This document shows, piece after piece, positions 36,166-45,308 of a stretch of DNA of 64,000 nt. The translations under genes were made by a program, and so were the position numbers. This stretch comes from CAWANF01 sp963783355 (GTDB lineage: Bacteria; Bacteroidota; Rhodothermia; Balneolales; DATFMH01). A model generated the notes under the pieces. That model saw only the letters and a list, made by a program, of their open reading frames with translations. It did not search any database and had not been told where the DNA came from. The DNA lies in assembly GCA_963783355.1 (NCBI GenBank), contig CAWANF010000001.1:248001-312000 (forward strand), written 5' to 3'. Every line of letters starts with the position of its first letter. The stretch's first letter is position 1.

Positions 36166-37950
36166 TTATGATATTGTATGCATATAAGCATTGGCAAATC
36201 CACGGGCATTTTCTTCTTTAAAATTTAAAACAACATGCACTCCATTATTCGATTCAATCTGAAGGGTTCCTTTAAGCTGTTTCGAAAATGTATTAATTAG
36301 TTTTAAACCAAGGGTTTGAGGAGTGTCCGTAAGATACTTTTTGTTAAGTCCCTGCCCGTTATCCTGAACATCCAGAGTGATATTTTCACCACTTCTTTTT
36401 AACCGGATTCTGAATTTTCCTGTTTGTTGTTTGACGAATGCATGTTTCATCGTATTACTGATTAGTTCATTCAGTATCAGTGCGATGGGGATTGCCTGAT
36501 TAATATCCAAACGGATATGGTCTATTTCGGTTTCAAGTTTTACCGTAATATTTGAAGTTAATACTTCGATTATGGAGTGCGCCAGCTCAGGGATATATTC
36601 ATCCATATTGATATGTGCTAAATCCTGCGAATGATATAATTTCTCATGTATTAAAGCCATGGAATGAATGCGTAGCATGCTTTCCATTAGGGTATTTCGT
36701 GCGGTACGATTTTTTACAGAATCACGTTGTAATTCGATGAGTCCCGAGATCATGGCAAGATTGTTTTTTACACGATGATGTATTTCTGCAAGCAGGATTT
36801 CTTTGTCTTTTAGAGATTTACGCAGTTCAAGTTCGCTTTTCTCCAGATCGGTAATATCAAAACCATTACCTACAATATATTTTTTGTTGTTCATCATTAT
36901 GCTGATACCGGTTAAATAATAAGCCGGTTTCGAGCCATCATCCGCGTTAATATGTGCTACAAAAGCCGTTTCTCCATCTTCAATTACTTTTTTAAGGTTT
37001 TCCTGGATGATGATTTTGTCTTCTTCATCATAATGATCCAGTAAATGTTCTTTCGCGAATTGCTCAGAATCTAATCCTAATAGTCTTTCGAAGTTTCTGT
37101 TCCACTGGAGGTAATTTCCTTCATCGTCAAATAAGAAAAAGATTCCCGGGAGGCTATTAATAACGGCTTCGATAAATTCATTTTGCGTTTTGAGTTTTCG
37201 TTCTATTTGTTTGGTATTTGTGATATCATCAATTAATGATAAAATAGAAACGACCCTGCCTTTTTCGTCTCTCAAAATGGAATTATACCAATGAGAATAG
37301 ACGATATTTTTGTTATTATCATAAAATTGTAAATCAAATTCTGTCTGTGTATAACCATCATGCAACAAAGCAGACATTTTGTTGCCAATAAGGGAAATAT
37401 CTTCTTTTCTGGCTGCCATGTAAATAAGATCCTGTGGAGTTTTATCGTAAAGATCCTGGACGGAAAAACCATATTTTTCAAGAATCTTTAGGGAAAAATT
37501 CTTGATATGAATATTATTATCCCATTCTATATACAACAAAGGTGTATTACGAAGATGGTTTTTAAAAAGGTTTACTGTATTCTCATACGTTTGAGATGTT
37601 GAGTGCTGATTTGTAATATCTTTGGCAAATACAACATGATATAACTTCCCATTTTGTTCAAATGTGTGAGTGGTAATATCCACAAGAAGTAATTTTCCTG
37701 ATTTTGTTATGTGGCGCCATACACCAACATTGCCACGGCCTATAGTGCTGTTTCTGACGAATTCCCGAATTCTTTTAATATCTTCGGCAGGACGCAGATC
37801 TTCGAGTGTCAGTGATAAGAATTCTTCTTTTGAATATTCGTATTTAATTAAGGCTGCCTGGTTGACGCCTACAATTTTCAACGTCTCAATGTCAAAAATA
37901 TAGATAGGGCACGGACTTGATTGAAAAAATATGGAGTGATCATAATCCAT
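36166..37950 (-). CDS. PAS-domain sensor histidine kinase (HisKA_2 family)
   Basis: The soluble 594-residue protein has three or four PAS domains (for example IFFQSSPCPIYIFD, and GIFFLFDDEGNYLQWNRNFE), then a HisKA_2 dimerisation helix with the phospho-acceptor in EIHHRVKNNLAMISGL, and a HATPase_c domain (LILNELISNTMKHAF, DVQDNGQGL). No membrane segment is visible, so it senses an internal signal such as redox or light. No response regulator is adjacent. A second kinase with the same core is at 49720. Confidence 0.93.
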   Translation of the reverse strand: MDYDHSIFFQSSPCPIYIFDIETLKIVGVNQAALIKYEYSKEEFLSLTLEDLRPAEDIKRIREFVRNSTIGRGNVGVWRHITKSGKLLLVDITTHTFEQNGKLYHVVFAKDITNQHSTSQTYENTVNLFKNHLRNTPLLYIEWDNNIHIKNFSLKILEKYGFSVQDLYDKTPQDLIYMAARKEDISLIGNKMSALLHDGYTQTEFDLQFYDNNKNIVYSHWYNSILRDEKGRVVSILSLIDDITNTKQIERKLKTQNEFIEAVINSLPGIFFLFDDEGNYLQWNRNFERLLGLDSEQFAKEHLLDHYDEEDKIIIQENLKKVIEDGETAFVAHINADDGSKPAYYLTGISIMMNNKKYIVGNGFDITDLEKSELELRKSLKDKEILLAEIHHRVKNNLAMISGLIELQRDSVKNRTARNTLMESMLRIHSMALIHEKLYHSQDLAHINMDEYIPELAHSIIEVLTSNITVKLETEIDHIRLDINQAIPIALILNELISNTMKHAFVKQQTGKFRIRLKRSGENITLDVQDNGQGLNKKYLTDTPQTLGLKLINTFSKQLKGTLQIESNNGVHVVLNFKEENARGFANAYMHTIS

Positions 37951-38174
37951 GGAATCATTAATTACATTTGAAGAATAATACCATCAAACCCACATTTTGA
38001 TGACATCTTCCGATAATAAACTAAGCGTTAGAATCAGTATCTCAATAAATTAATATAGAGTTTTAAAGATTCAAGAAATATTGCTTAAACAAATCCATGG
38101 ATTTTGTTTAAGGGTTAGCAGATATTTTTTTAGATTTGAATGGTTAAGTTTTAAGTAAAGAACAAGGGGGGACA

Positions 38175-39077
38175 TTACTTTTGATTGGGCAATTGCTTCA
38201 GATAGGCCCATACTGCTTGTATTTCGTGATCCGTCATCTTCGAGGTGGCTGCCCACGGCATAAATGGATCTATTTTTCTTCCATCGGGACGTATTCCGGT
38301 TCGAAGTGCTTTCGAGAAATCATTATAACTCCATTTCCCTATACCAGCAACGGGATCCATGGTCAGATTAGCTGCATTTGGAAAATCCGGTGGCGTACCG
38401 GGAACTCTTCCTCCTGATAATTTTGAACCATGACAGCCAATGCAACCACCGGCCATGGCAATGTACCTGCCATAGGCAACAAGATTGGATGAATCAACAT
38501 TTGTTTTTCCTACAGAAGCATGATCAATCAACTCTGCATGAAGTATTGGAAGTTTCCCTGCTGTATATAAGGCCCGGCCTAAATATCGTATTTCAGATTT
38601 TGGAACCGAGCGGTTGACCGGCGGTATTTGTTTAAGATAAGCGATAAGGTCGGAGACATCTCCATTATTGAGATGAGCATATTCACTACTTGGCATAAAA
38701 ATCAGGGGATGGCCTTTTTGATTTATACCGTGGCGAATTGCCCTGTCCCAGTCTTTAGCTGTATAATTCTGTACAACACTTCCGGCCCCGTCAGTTATAT
38801 TGGGCCCGGCGATTAGACCGATTGACGGGTCGTCTATAAATACTTTACCTCCTAAATCATTTCCATGGCAATCTGGACATTTTGTAATCGCAACAGCCAA
38901 ATGATGGCCTCGAATAATACTGGGGCTGTCGCCAGGAATTTTTAGGTTGCGTACTTTAACATTGTACGTTTTATTCAGGCTGTGGATGGTATACCAATAT
39001 GAACCTCCGAAAGCTGCAAACATCAAAATAAGCAGAATACTTATTGTTAATGCTAATCCCTTTAGAATAGTACGCAT
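38175..39077 (-). CDS. Dihaem cytochrome c
   Basis: An N-terminal membrane anchor (residues ~5-27) is followed by two haem c sites, CPDCH and CIGCH, each in a cytochrome c domain. The likely axial Met residues are in HPLIFMPSSEY and IDPFMPW. The layout resembles periplasmic membrane-anchored electron carriers of dehydrogenase systems. No partner dehydrogenase is adjacent, so the electron donor is unknown. Confidence 0.9.
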   Translation of the reverse strand: MRTILKGLALTISILLILMFAAFGGSYWYTIHSLNKTYNVKVRNLKIPGDSPSIIRGHHLAVAITKCPDCHGNDLGGKVFIDDPSIGLIAGPNITDGAGSVVQNYTAKDWDRAIRHGINQKGHPLIFMPSSEYAHLNNGDVSDLIAYLKQIPPVNRSVPKSEIRYLGRALYTAGKLPILHAELIDHASVGKTNVDSSNLVAYGRYIAMAGGCIGCHGSKLSGGRVPGTPPDFPNAANLTMDPVAGIGKWSYNDFSKALRTGIRPDGRKIDPFMPWAATSKMTDHEIQAVWAYLKQLPNQK

Positions 39078-39469
39078 AATACTTTTCTTAATAATCCATT
39101 ATCTAATTACCGTTCATTGCGACTCAGGAAGTATTAAATCTGAGTTCTGATAAACCATTATTGGAATATAGATATGAATAAAGTCTTGTAACTATTAAAT
39201 TATTTTATATTTAGGTGAATATGATATAGTATGTGAAACGAAGGGAATTATTATCTTCAGATTATGTTTTGTATATAAAAGGTGTAAAACTTTGAGAATA
39301 ATAGCGATGAATGAAAGGTGGAAGCCAGACCGGTTTGACAGCCACATACTTAAATAGTATACATTTTAATTAGTGAGATTCAGGAGCCTGTGTCTATTCC
39401 AATACATCTGAATGATTTGTTGAGTACCTGTAAATTAACTGAGATTTTGAAATTCTTAATTGTAGCATT
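39078..39469. other. Divergent intergenic region, cytochrome c / DUF2911
   Basis: This AT-rich 392-base stretch has no gene, repeat or clear operator. It must contain the two divergent promoters. Confidence 0.5.
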
Positions 39470-40663
39470 ATGAAAAACCGAATCTTTATTTTTCCCGTTT
39501 TCCTTGTCTTTATAGTGTTTTTAAGTAGCTGTTCGGTCCAAAAGTCCGGTGGTGAAAGTTATGTCGAAGAACTTGGGAACGATACGTTATCGGTGGAAAA
39601 TTTTACACACGATAACATGGGATATCATGGAAAACTAATGCAAAGAATACCGGCTACCCAGGTTGCCACGTATCAGGCTGAATTAAATAATGACGGAATG
39701 GTATCGCATATGAATATTCATTGGGAAACACCGTCGGACAATCCGGGTGGACCAAAACCACGGTCCTGGGAAGTCACGTTAAAGGATACAATAGCAACCA
39801 TTCATATGAGTGGGGTATGGAGAGGTAAAAATATTGATACAACTTTCGGTATGAAAGTTCCTGTAGGAACAGTACCAGCTGTCGGCAAATATCCGCCGGC
39901 TGTTTCAACCTATGCACAGGTATTAAATCAGGCAAAAAAGAACGGGGGAAATGCCAGTTACCCGACGTCTGTGCTTGTTGCAGGCTGGAATCGTCTGATT
40001 CCCACAGATTTGCATCATCTTGCCGGTGATACGGTAGCAATGAAAGAAATGTATGGTGTAAATTATATCGCTACGACCAATCAACAGGGGCAGATAAACT
40101 GGTATTCAGCCAAAAATTCTACCGTTAAAACAATTACCCGGCTCGAATCTTCAGGTAATCTGGATGAATTGGCGTCGATGTTTGCGAAACGAGACGCAGA
40201 GGGAAAAGGAATGCCCGTTGCATCACCACTGGATTCGGCCAAGGTGACGATCGGGAATGGGCATCTAAAGATTTTTTATAGCCGGCCTTCGGTACGCGAC
40301 AGAAAGATTTGGGGCGGATTGGTGCCCTGGAATAAAGTCTGGAGAACCGGTGCTAATGCGGCAACCATGTTCTATACCGATAAAAATCTTATTATCGGCA
40401 ATACCAAAGTTCCTGCCGGAATGTATACCCTTTATAGTATTTATTCCCCTGATTCTGCAAAGTTAATCATCAATAATCAAACCGGACAATGGGGAACAGA
40501 ATATAATGAAGATCGTGATTTTGCGCGGATCCCAATGGAAAAAGAAGATTTATCGTCTCCGCAGGAAAAATTTCTTATATCCTTTGAAACAGTTGATGGC
40601 GGTGGCTTTATTCAACTGGCCTGGAATAAAACCCGATACAAAGTTTCTTTCAAAGTGGAGTGA
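39470..40663 (+). CDS. DUF2911 lipoprotein
   Basis: A lipoprotein signal (FLSSCSVQK) is followed by an N-terminal ~230-residue region without a recognised family and a C-terminal DUF2911 domain (residues ~255-395): VTIGNGHLKIFYSRPSVRDR, PWNKVWRTGANAATMFYTD, AGMYTLYSI. DUF2911 is a common secreted beta-rich family of Bacteroidota with unknown function. The N-terminal extension is longer than in many members. Confidence 0.88.
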   Translation: MKNRIFIFPVFLVFIVFLSSCSVQKSGGESYVEELGNDTLSVENFTHDNMGYHGKLMQRIPATQVATYQAELNNDGMVSHMNIHWETPSDNPGGPKPRSWEVTLKDTIATIHMSGVWRGKNIDTTFGMKVPVGTVPAVGKYPPAVSTYAQVLNQAKKNGGNASYPTSVLVAGWNRLIPTDLHHLAGDTVAMKEMYGVNYIATTNQQGQINWYSAKNSTVKTITRLESSGNLDELASMFAKRDAEGKGMPVASPLDSAKVTIGNGHLKIFYSRPSVRDRKIWGGLVPWNKVWRTGANAATMFYTDKNLIIGNTKVPAGMYTLYSIYSPDSAKLIINNQTGQWGTEYNEDRDFARIPMEKEDLSSPQEKFLISFETVDGGGFIQLAWNKTRYKVSFKVE

Positions 40664-40698
40664 TACTCCCTGTTTATAATCATTATTACATACTTTAC

Positions 40699-40735
40699 GG
40701 CACAGGATTTTATCAAAAAAACTGTGCCTTTTTTT
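40699..40735 (+). terminator. Terminator after DUF2911 gene
   Basis: GGCACAG (40699-40705) pairs with CTGTGCC (40722-40728), followed by TTTTTTT. Confidence 0.85.
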
Positions 40736-40818
40736 ATGATATTAAAAGTTGAAAGACAATAGGTCTGCTCTTATCATGTTATGCTTATGGATTCTATAAA
40801 TAATAATTTATCAGTGTT

Positions 40819-41529
40819 ATGAGAAAAGGTTTACTGGCTGCATTATTAATCATTTTGTTTTCATGTTTAGGATTTGCAGCTGGCTTTATTTATCATCAAA
40901 AACAGGTCAATATAAAAGTATTGCCCATATTGGGACATGTTCCTTCCGATACGTTTACGAATCAGCTTGGACAAAAAGTTTCGACGGAAACTTTTAAGGG
41001 AAAAATCAGGGTAGTGACGTTTTTATTTCCCTATTGCGATGAATATTGTCCGCTTATTGCTTTAAATATGGTTGAACTCGAACAGCTATTGAAGGAAGCT
41101 CATCTGACCGATAAAGTTCAGTTGGTTGCTTATAATGTTGATCCCGAAAACACCGGAACCCGGCAAATGTCGGAATTTATGCAGCAATACGGATGGAATC
41201 CCAAAGATACACACTGGCAATATTTAACGGGTAATCCGGCAACGATTCACAGCATGGTGACTGGTTCATATTTCGTTTATTACCAAAGAGTAACGACGGC
41301 TAGTGAAGATTCTGTAGCTGCCATCGAGAAGAAAAAGGGAACCTTTGTTCCGTCGCCGGAAGTTAAAAATGATCTGGCTGATAAAGTAAACCCGGATTAC
41401 GATATCGTTCATAACGATGCCCTGGCAATCGTGGATACTAAAGGCCGAATTCGTAAAATATTTGATGATGCCGATCATGTATCGGGCGGGCAAATGCTGA
41501 AGGTGATTCAGCAAATCCTTGGGCATTAA
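40819..41529 (+). CDS. SCO1/SenC-family copper/thiol protein
   Basis: An N-terminal membrane anchor precedes a thioredoxin-like SCO domain with the metal-binding pair Cys73-x-x-x-Cys77 (CDEYC) and the conserved His198 in DIVHNDA. SCO proteins deliver copper to the CuA site of cytochrome oxidase or keep its thiols reduced. An insertion of about 35 residues between the two motifs (ASEDSVAAIEKKKG region) is present. No oxidase genes are adjacent. Confidence 0.9.
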   Translation: MRKGLLAALLIILFSCLGFAAGFIYHQKQVNIKVLPILGHVPSDTFTNQLGQKVSTETFKGKIRVVTFLFPYCDEYCPLIALNMVELEQLLKEAHLTDKVQLVAYNVDPENTGTRQMSEFMQQYGWNPKDTHWQYLTGNPATIHSMVTGSYFVYYQRVTTASEDSVAAIEKKKGTFVPSPEVKNDLADKVNPDYDIVHNDALAIVDTKGRIRKIFDDADHVSGGQMLKVIQQILGH

Positions 41530-41546
41530 GCAGAAGGGAAAATAAA

Positions 41547-41585
41547 AAAAGAGAACGAAGGTTAGGATTTCCTTCGCTCTCTTTG
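41547..41585. terminator. Bidirectional terminator between SCO1 and groES
   Basis: CGAAGG (41556-41561) pairs with CCTTCG (41571-41576), extended by flanking AGAG/CTCT. A-rich and T-rich sides let it serve both convergent genes. Confidence 0.65.
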
Positions 41586-41638
41586 GAGTGACTGATGGTT
41601 AGTCAGCATTTAATTGAACATGTTTGGGAACGTTCGGA

Positions 41639-41923
41639 TTAAATAGCATCAGCTTCGGTATACTTACCAAGCAAATCTTTAGCAGGAACCAAAAGATAGG
41701 TTCCACCATTCTCCTGATCCAACTCCATAGCAGAATTTTTACGGAACATTACTTTATCACCTAAGGCTACGGTCTCGCCGCTGCCCGGTGATACTGCCAC
41801 TACTTCTCCTATTTCCCGGCTGGACGAAGCCGTGTCGGGGATGATAATGCCGCTAATGGTTTTCTTTTCGGATGCCTGGACTTTTACCAGGATTTGGTCA
41901 TTTAAAGGTTGAAAGTTTGTCAT
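41639..41923 (-). CDS. GroES-family co-chaperonin, not linked to groEL
   Basis: The 94-residue protein has the full GroES beta-barrel (FQPLNDQILVKV), a mobile loop (KTISGIIIPDTA) and the terminal KDLLGKYTE. The length is normal. GroES caps the GroEL chamber, but no groEL gene is in the window; the upstream neighbour, 20 bases away, is a thioredoxin-glutaredoxin fusion. It may be a second, specialised GroES copy. Confidence 0.92.
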   Translation of the reverse strand: MTNFQPLNDQILVKVQASEKKTISGIIIPDTASSSREIGEVVAVSPGSGETVALGDKVMFRKNSAMELDQENGGTYLLVPAKDLLGKYTEADAI

Positions 41924-41943
41924 TGATAACTCCTTAATGTTTA

Positions 41944-42534
41944 TTATTCTAATAATCTGTCTAATTCCCGGGTATTGAACCCAATGACGAATGAGCCGTC
42001 GATTTCGGTCTGTGGTACACCCTGCTGGCCTGTGCGGTTTACTAAATCCTGGGCCGCGGAGGGATCGGCTGCAACGTCAACTTCGGAATATGAAATATCT
42101 TTGCTGTCGAGGTATTGCTTGACTTTTGTGCAGTAGGGACAAGTGGGCGTTGAATAAACGGTAACCCGGTGTGCCTGTTCGGAAGAGTCTCCATCGGTAC
42201 GTGTTCGTTTATGCAATATCCGGGCATAAAAGCCTTCTGTTTGGACACCATTAATAATTTCAGACGGTATGCCATTGCGAAAAACGACCAAAGTCGGTAC
42301 AGAATCAATGTTATAAGACGGGTGAATATCGCGCACTTCCGATGCATCTACGGCATAAAAGCTCAACTCATCTTCTTTGGATTTTAAACTTCCTAATGCC
42401 TCAAGTGACAGCAGGCTCTTTTGTGAATTTTGGGAATAAAACAACAGGAATAAAATACCCTGTTCCCGTCCAAGTATTTCTTCAAGCTGCCTTCCTGACG
42501 CTATTTTATAATTTATTACGCCCGTTTCAACCAT
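41944..42534 (-). CDS. Fusion of degenerate thioredoxin domain and glutaredoxin
   Basis: Residues ~1-110 have a thioredoxin-like fold (FLLFYSQNSQKSLLSLE, the cis-Pro motif SVPTLVVF) but the active-site CxxC is replaced by N-S-Q-K. Residues ~120-196 are a glutaredoxin with Cys132-Pro-Tyr-Cys135, the cis-Pro segment GQQGVPQTEIDG and the helix FNTRELDRLL. The C-terminal domain should be redox active and the first may bind a partner. It is cytoplasmic and in an operon with groES. A TPP riboswitch lies about 105 bases upstream. Confidence 0.9.
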   Translation of the reverse strand: MVETGVINYKIASGRQLEEILGREQGILFLLFYSQNSQKSLLSLEALGSLKSKEDELSFYAVDASEVRDIHPSYNIDSVPTLVVFRNGIPSEIINGVQTEGFYARILHKRTRTDGDSSEQAHRVTVYSTPTCPYCTKVKQYLDSKDISYSEVDVAADPSAAQDLVNRTGQQGVPQTEIDGSFVIGFNTRELDRLLE

Positions 42535-42631
42535 AATTGAATTTTTTGATTAAAATATAATTATATAATCATATAGTAGCGAAATAAATTTATTATTTTT
42601 TTAGAAAAGATGGAAACGGGGAAACGAGAAT

Positions 42632-42732
42632 AAAAAAAAGGAGTCCTGGTTTCCCTACGCCGGTATTATCCGGTTCAGGTTCAGAGGTATTATCTCAGCT
42701 TAATCTAATAAGCACCCTCAACCAAAGGCTCC
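42632..42732 (-). ncRNA. TPP (thiamine pyrophosphate) riboswitch
   Basis: The - strand reads GAGGGTGC, then GCTGAGATAATACC, CTGAACCTGA, CCGGATAATACCGG and CGTAGGGA, the conserved THI-box core with P1 arms GGTT/AACC as in the thiM aptamer. P1 is extended by CCT/AGG and GGAG/CTCC (42720-42732 with 42640-42651) and is followed at once by eight U (42639-42632), so the ligand-stabilised P1 could itself act as a terminator. The downstream genes are the thioredoxin-glutaredoxin fusion and groES, and no thiamine gene is near. Confidence 0.93.
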
Positions 42733-42868
42733 AATTCTTATCGTAATGGAATATTTATCATCTGTATTTAATATACAATACGTGTGGCCGTCCTTATAGA
42801 GTGGGCCTACTATCTGGATTGTGAGTGAAGGCTCGAAGATCCTTGTAGGGGAAAATCTGAAGGAGTAA

Positions 42869-43852
42869 TCATTCGTTTTGAGGCGGTTGAGTTTCTAAAT
42901 CGCTAAAAGTGACTGATGTTGATATCTTTCCGTTTTCCAGGAAGGATAAAATAAAAAACAGACTCAAGTTCAGAACTTTTTCGATGGCAACCAATATACC
43001 CAACAGGCCAAACATGACCGCCTCATGGATCCCGTAGTGACTCGCCATTTCCACAGCTATTCCCATGAATACCAGGTTTTTATTTGAAGGGAAAGGTATT
43101 CGGGTTAAAACAACGGAAACAGTTGCATAGGAAATCCATGTGGCTAAAGGAACAGCTGGTAATGCGACACTCCATTGCAATATCTGGAGGATTTGCCCAA
43201 TGACCAGGCGGACTAAATGGATACCAAAAATCAACAAGGCTGTTTTAATGGGGGTTGAGAAAATATAAGATTTAAATCGAATAGCCAGAGGCACCAGAAT
43301 GATTATCACAACGAATATAAGAATGATATACCTGACGTTGTGCCCATTCAGGAAATCAGCAAAATTTGCTTTACTTATTTTGAGATAAATTCCCAAAATA
43401 ACAAGAGTGATCAGATTTGAAGCAACCGATGAAATAATATTATTGTCACGGATGGCCTTCGCAATATCGATATTTTTTTGATTGATATGTTTGTTCGCCC
43501 ATAAATAGAAATATGCTTCTCCCGAATAACCCAGAATATCGGTATTAAATATCTTTTTCTTTATAAAGGCGGGGATACTTTTCCATGAATTAAATTTCCA
43601 GTATATACGATAGATGAATATTTCTGTAATCGGCAACAGTAAATAGAGCGTCAGAAAAATTAAATAGAATAATGGTTGTGCTGGCAGATTTTGCCATACT
43701 GATTTCCATCCGATTTGCATAAGCTTATAGGATAGAAAACCCAATATCAGGATGAGAAAAAGTGCCCGGCCGATTTTTAATAATAGCCAGCCCGATTTCG
43801 ATTTAGAAAATTCGTGCCATTTTGCCTGGTAAGACGCTAATATTTCATTCAC
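42869..43852 (-). CDS. Polytopic membrane protein of unrecognised family (paralogue of 55769-56728)
   Basis: The 327-residue protein has about seven hydrophobic segments, a basic N-terminal ~25 residues and a hydrophilic tail. It shares with the gene at 55769 the blocks L-L-L-P-I-x-E-x-F-I-Y-R-I, GYSGEAYFYLWANK, RDNNIISSV, FRFKSY-type and LTRIPF. The general form recalls lysylphosphatidylglycerol-synthase-type (UPF0104) membrane domains, but I cannot confirm this. It precedes the riboswitch on the same strand. Confidence 0.8.
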   Translation of the reverse strand: MNEILASYQAKWHEFSKSKSGWLLLKIGRALFLILILGFLSYKLMQIGWKSVWQNLPAQPLFYLIFLTLYLLLPITEIFIYRIYWKFNSWKSIPAFIKKKIFNTDILGYSGEAYFYLWANKHINQKNIDIAKAIRDNNIISSVASNLITLVILGIYLKISKANFADFLNGHNVRYIILIFVVIIILVPLAIRFKSYIFSTPIKTALLIFGIHLVRLVIGQILQILQWSVALPAVPLATWISYATVSVVLTRIPFPSNKNLVFMGIAVEMASHYGIHEAVMFGLLGILVAIEKVLNLSLFFILSFLENGKISTSVTFSDLETQPPQNE

Positions 43853-44048
43853 AACATCAGTAGCACTAATAATGTTACATAAATCTTTACATTAATATAG
43901 TCTTACCTGAACCGGACATGTAGTTAAGTTTTATTAAGTAACCGAATGTAACGGACTTTGGGAGTACTGATGAGCAACGAATCTGTCATGGCATTTCAAT
44001 ATCGTTCTTGTATATTTCTCTCAATCCATTAACAAAAACAGGTTTATC

Positions 44049-44630
44049 GTGACTTATGCAGATATTGTTCGTCCTTCATCGAAAAGGCTGGCATTATTAT
44101 TTGATGTAGCCGTTATATTAGCAGGTAGCCTAATTATAGCATTAACAGCACAAATTGCTTTTCCGTTACCCTTTACTCCTGTACCGGTTACAGGACAAAC
44201 GTTTGGCGTTTTAATTATTGCTTCATTATTGGGCAGTAAACGGGGAACTCTTGCCGTTGTAACCTATTTATTGGAAGGAATGGCCGGGTTACCATTTTTC
44301 GCAGAGGCTTCTGCCGGTACATTGATTCTTGCCGGAACTTCTGGTGGTTATCTCATTGGTTTTATATTTGCGGCTTTTATTGTAGGCACTTTAGCCGAAA
44401 AAGGCTGGGATCGTTATTTTGGTTCAACGATTCTCATGATGGTATTAGGCACCGTTGCAATTTTCTTATTTGGAGTTGTTTGGCTGGCTCAATTAGTAGG
44501 AATTAGCAATGTATTATTTTTAGGGGTATTGCCGTTTATCACCGGTGCCGTTTTCAAAATTATTTTGGCGGCCTTGTTGTTACCATCAGGCTGGAAATTG
44601 CTGCATCAAATCGGTTTTGATAATCGCTGA
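44049..44630 (+). CDS. bioY: BioY biotin transporter (ECF S component)
   Basis: The start is GTG. Six membrane helices carry BioY marks: QIAFPLPFTPVPVTGQTFGVLI, YLLEGMAGLPFFA and AGTSGGYLIGF. BioY binds biotin and can work with the EcfA/T module or alone; no ecf genes are in the window. The presence of a biotin importer and a thiamine sensor within 2 kb suggests vitamin scavenging. Confidence 0.95.
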   Translation: MTYADIVRPSSKRLALLFDVAVILAGSLIIALTAQIAFPLPFTPVPVTGQTFGVLIIASLLGSKRGTLAVVTYLLEGMAGLPFFAEASAGTLILAGTSGGYLIGFIFAAFIVGTLAEKGWDRYFGSTILMMVLGTVAIFLFGVVWLAQLVGISNVLFLGVLPFITGAVFKIILAALLLPSGWKLLHQIGFDNR

Positions 44631-44684
44631 ACTGATGTTACTTATCGAATCAGACGATGATGCGGAAATAATTATAAATATTAA

Positions 44685-44720
44685 AAATCCGTCTCGAAAT
44701 TCCGGGACGGATTTTTTTTA
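44685..44720. terminator. Bidirectional terminator between bioY and the DsrE-like gene
   Basis: AAATCCGTC (44685-44693) pairs perfectly with GACGGATTT (44706-44714), followed by TTTTT. The preceding A-run gives function on the - strand too. Confidence 0.88.
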
Positions 44721-44786
44721 CTACCAATAAAGCAAATGCCATTTATTACGGGAACAAGATGCATTTGCAGGATGGATAAGTGAGAT

Positions 44787-45251
44787 TCATGGTTTTACGA
44801 CTGCCCAGCCTTCGGCTTGTCGAATAATTAATTCCCCATTACCGCTGGGTACTACGGATATAAACGGATATAGCTGGCTCAGTTTAAGATGGCGTTCGTG
44901 TATGGTATTGTTACATTGCGCCAGGATGACCCCTTTATCTTTCAATTCTTTAAGTTGTTTTCCAAACTCATTGCCCTTGAAATAAATATTCGTGCCGCCG
45001 GCATATGCAATCAGTTCTATAGTCAGCTTACCTTTCAGCCGGGGATCATTAAGGACATTTTTAATATTCCGGAGAGTTTTTCCCATGACCGCTTTATTGG
45101 CGGTGTCTAATTGATAGATGGCATTATAATGAGATTTTGTTGCCACAGCTCCGTGAAAACCCGATGTTGTGGATTGCGCCATTACAGGGTTTAAGGTTAA
45201 TATGGTTAAAAATAATGCTCCAATAAGAGATAATAATTTGATCTTTTTCAT
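44787..45251 (-). CDS. Secreted DsrE/F-like protein
   Basis: A signal peptide (to NPVMAQ) precedes a DsrE-like alpha/beta domain with LTIELIAYAGGTNIYF and one conserved Cys113 in VILAQCNNT, the position that carries persulfide in sulfur-transfer members. A periplasmic DsrE protein fits the neighbouring TsdA-like cytochrome. It is the last gene of the - strand operon starting at 47299. Confidence 0.88.
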   Translation of the reverse strand: MKKIKLLSLIGALFLTILTLNPVMAQSTTSGFHGAVATKSHYNAIYQLDTANKAVMGKTLRNIKNVLNDPRLKGKLTIELIAYAGGTNIYFKGNEFGKQLKELKDKGVILAQCNNTIHERHLKLSQLYPFISVVPSGNGELIIRQAEGWAVVKP

Positions 45252-45308
45252 TTTATTCCTGCTGTTTGATTTAAGTGTATGTAGTTAGTTCGTATTGAGA
45301 GATTTTTG

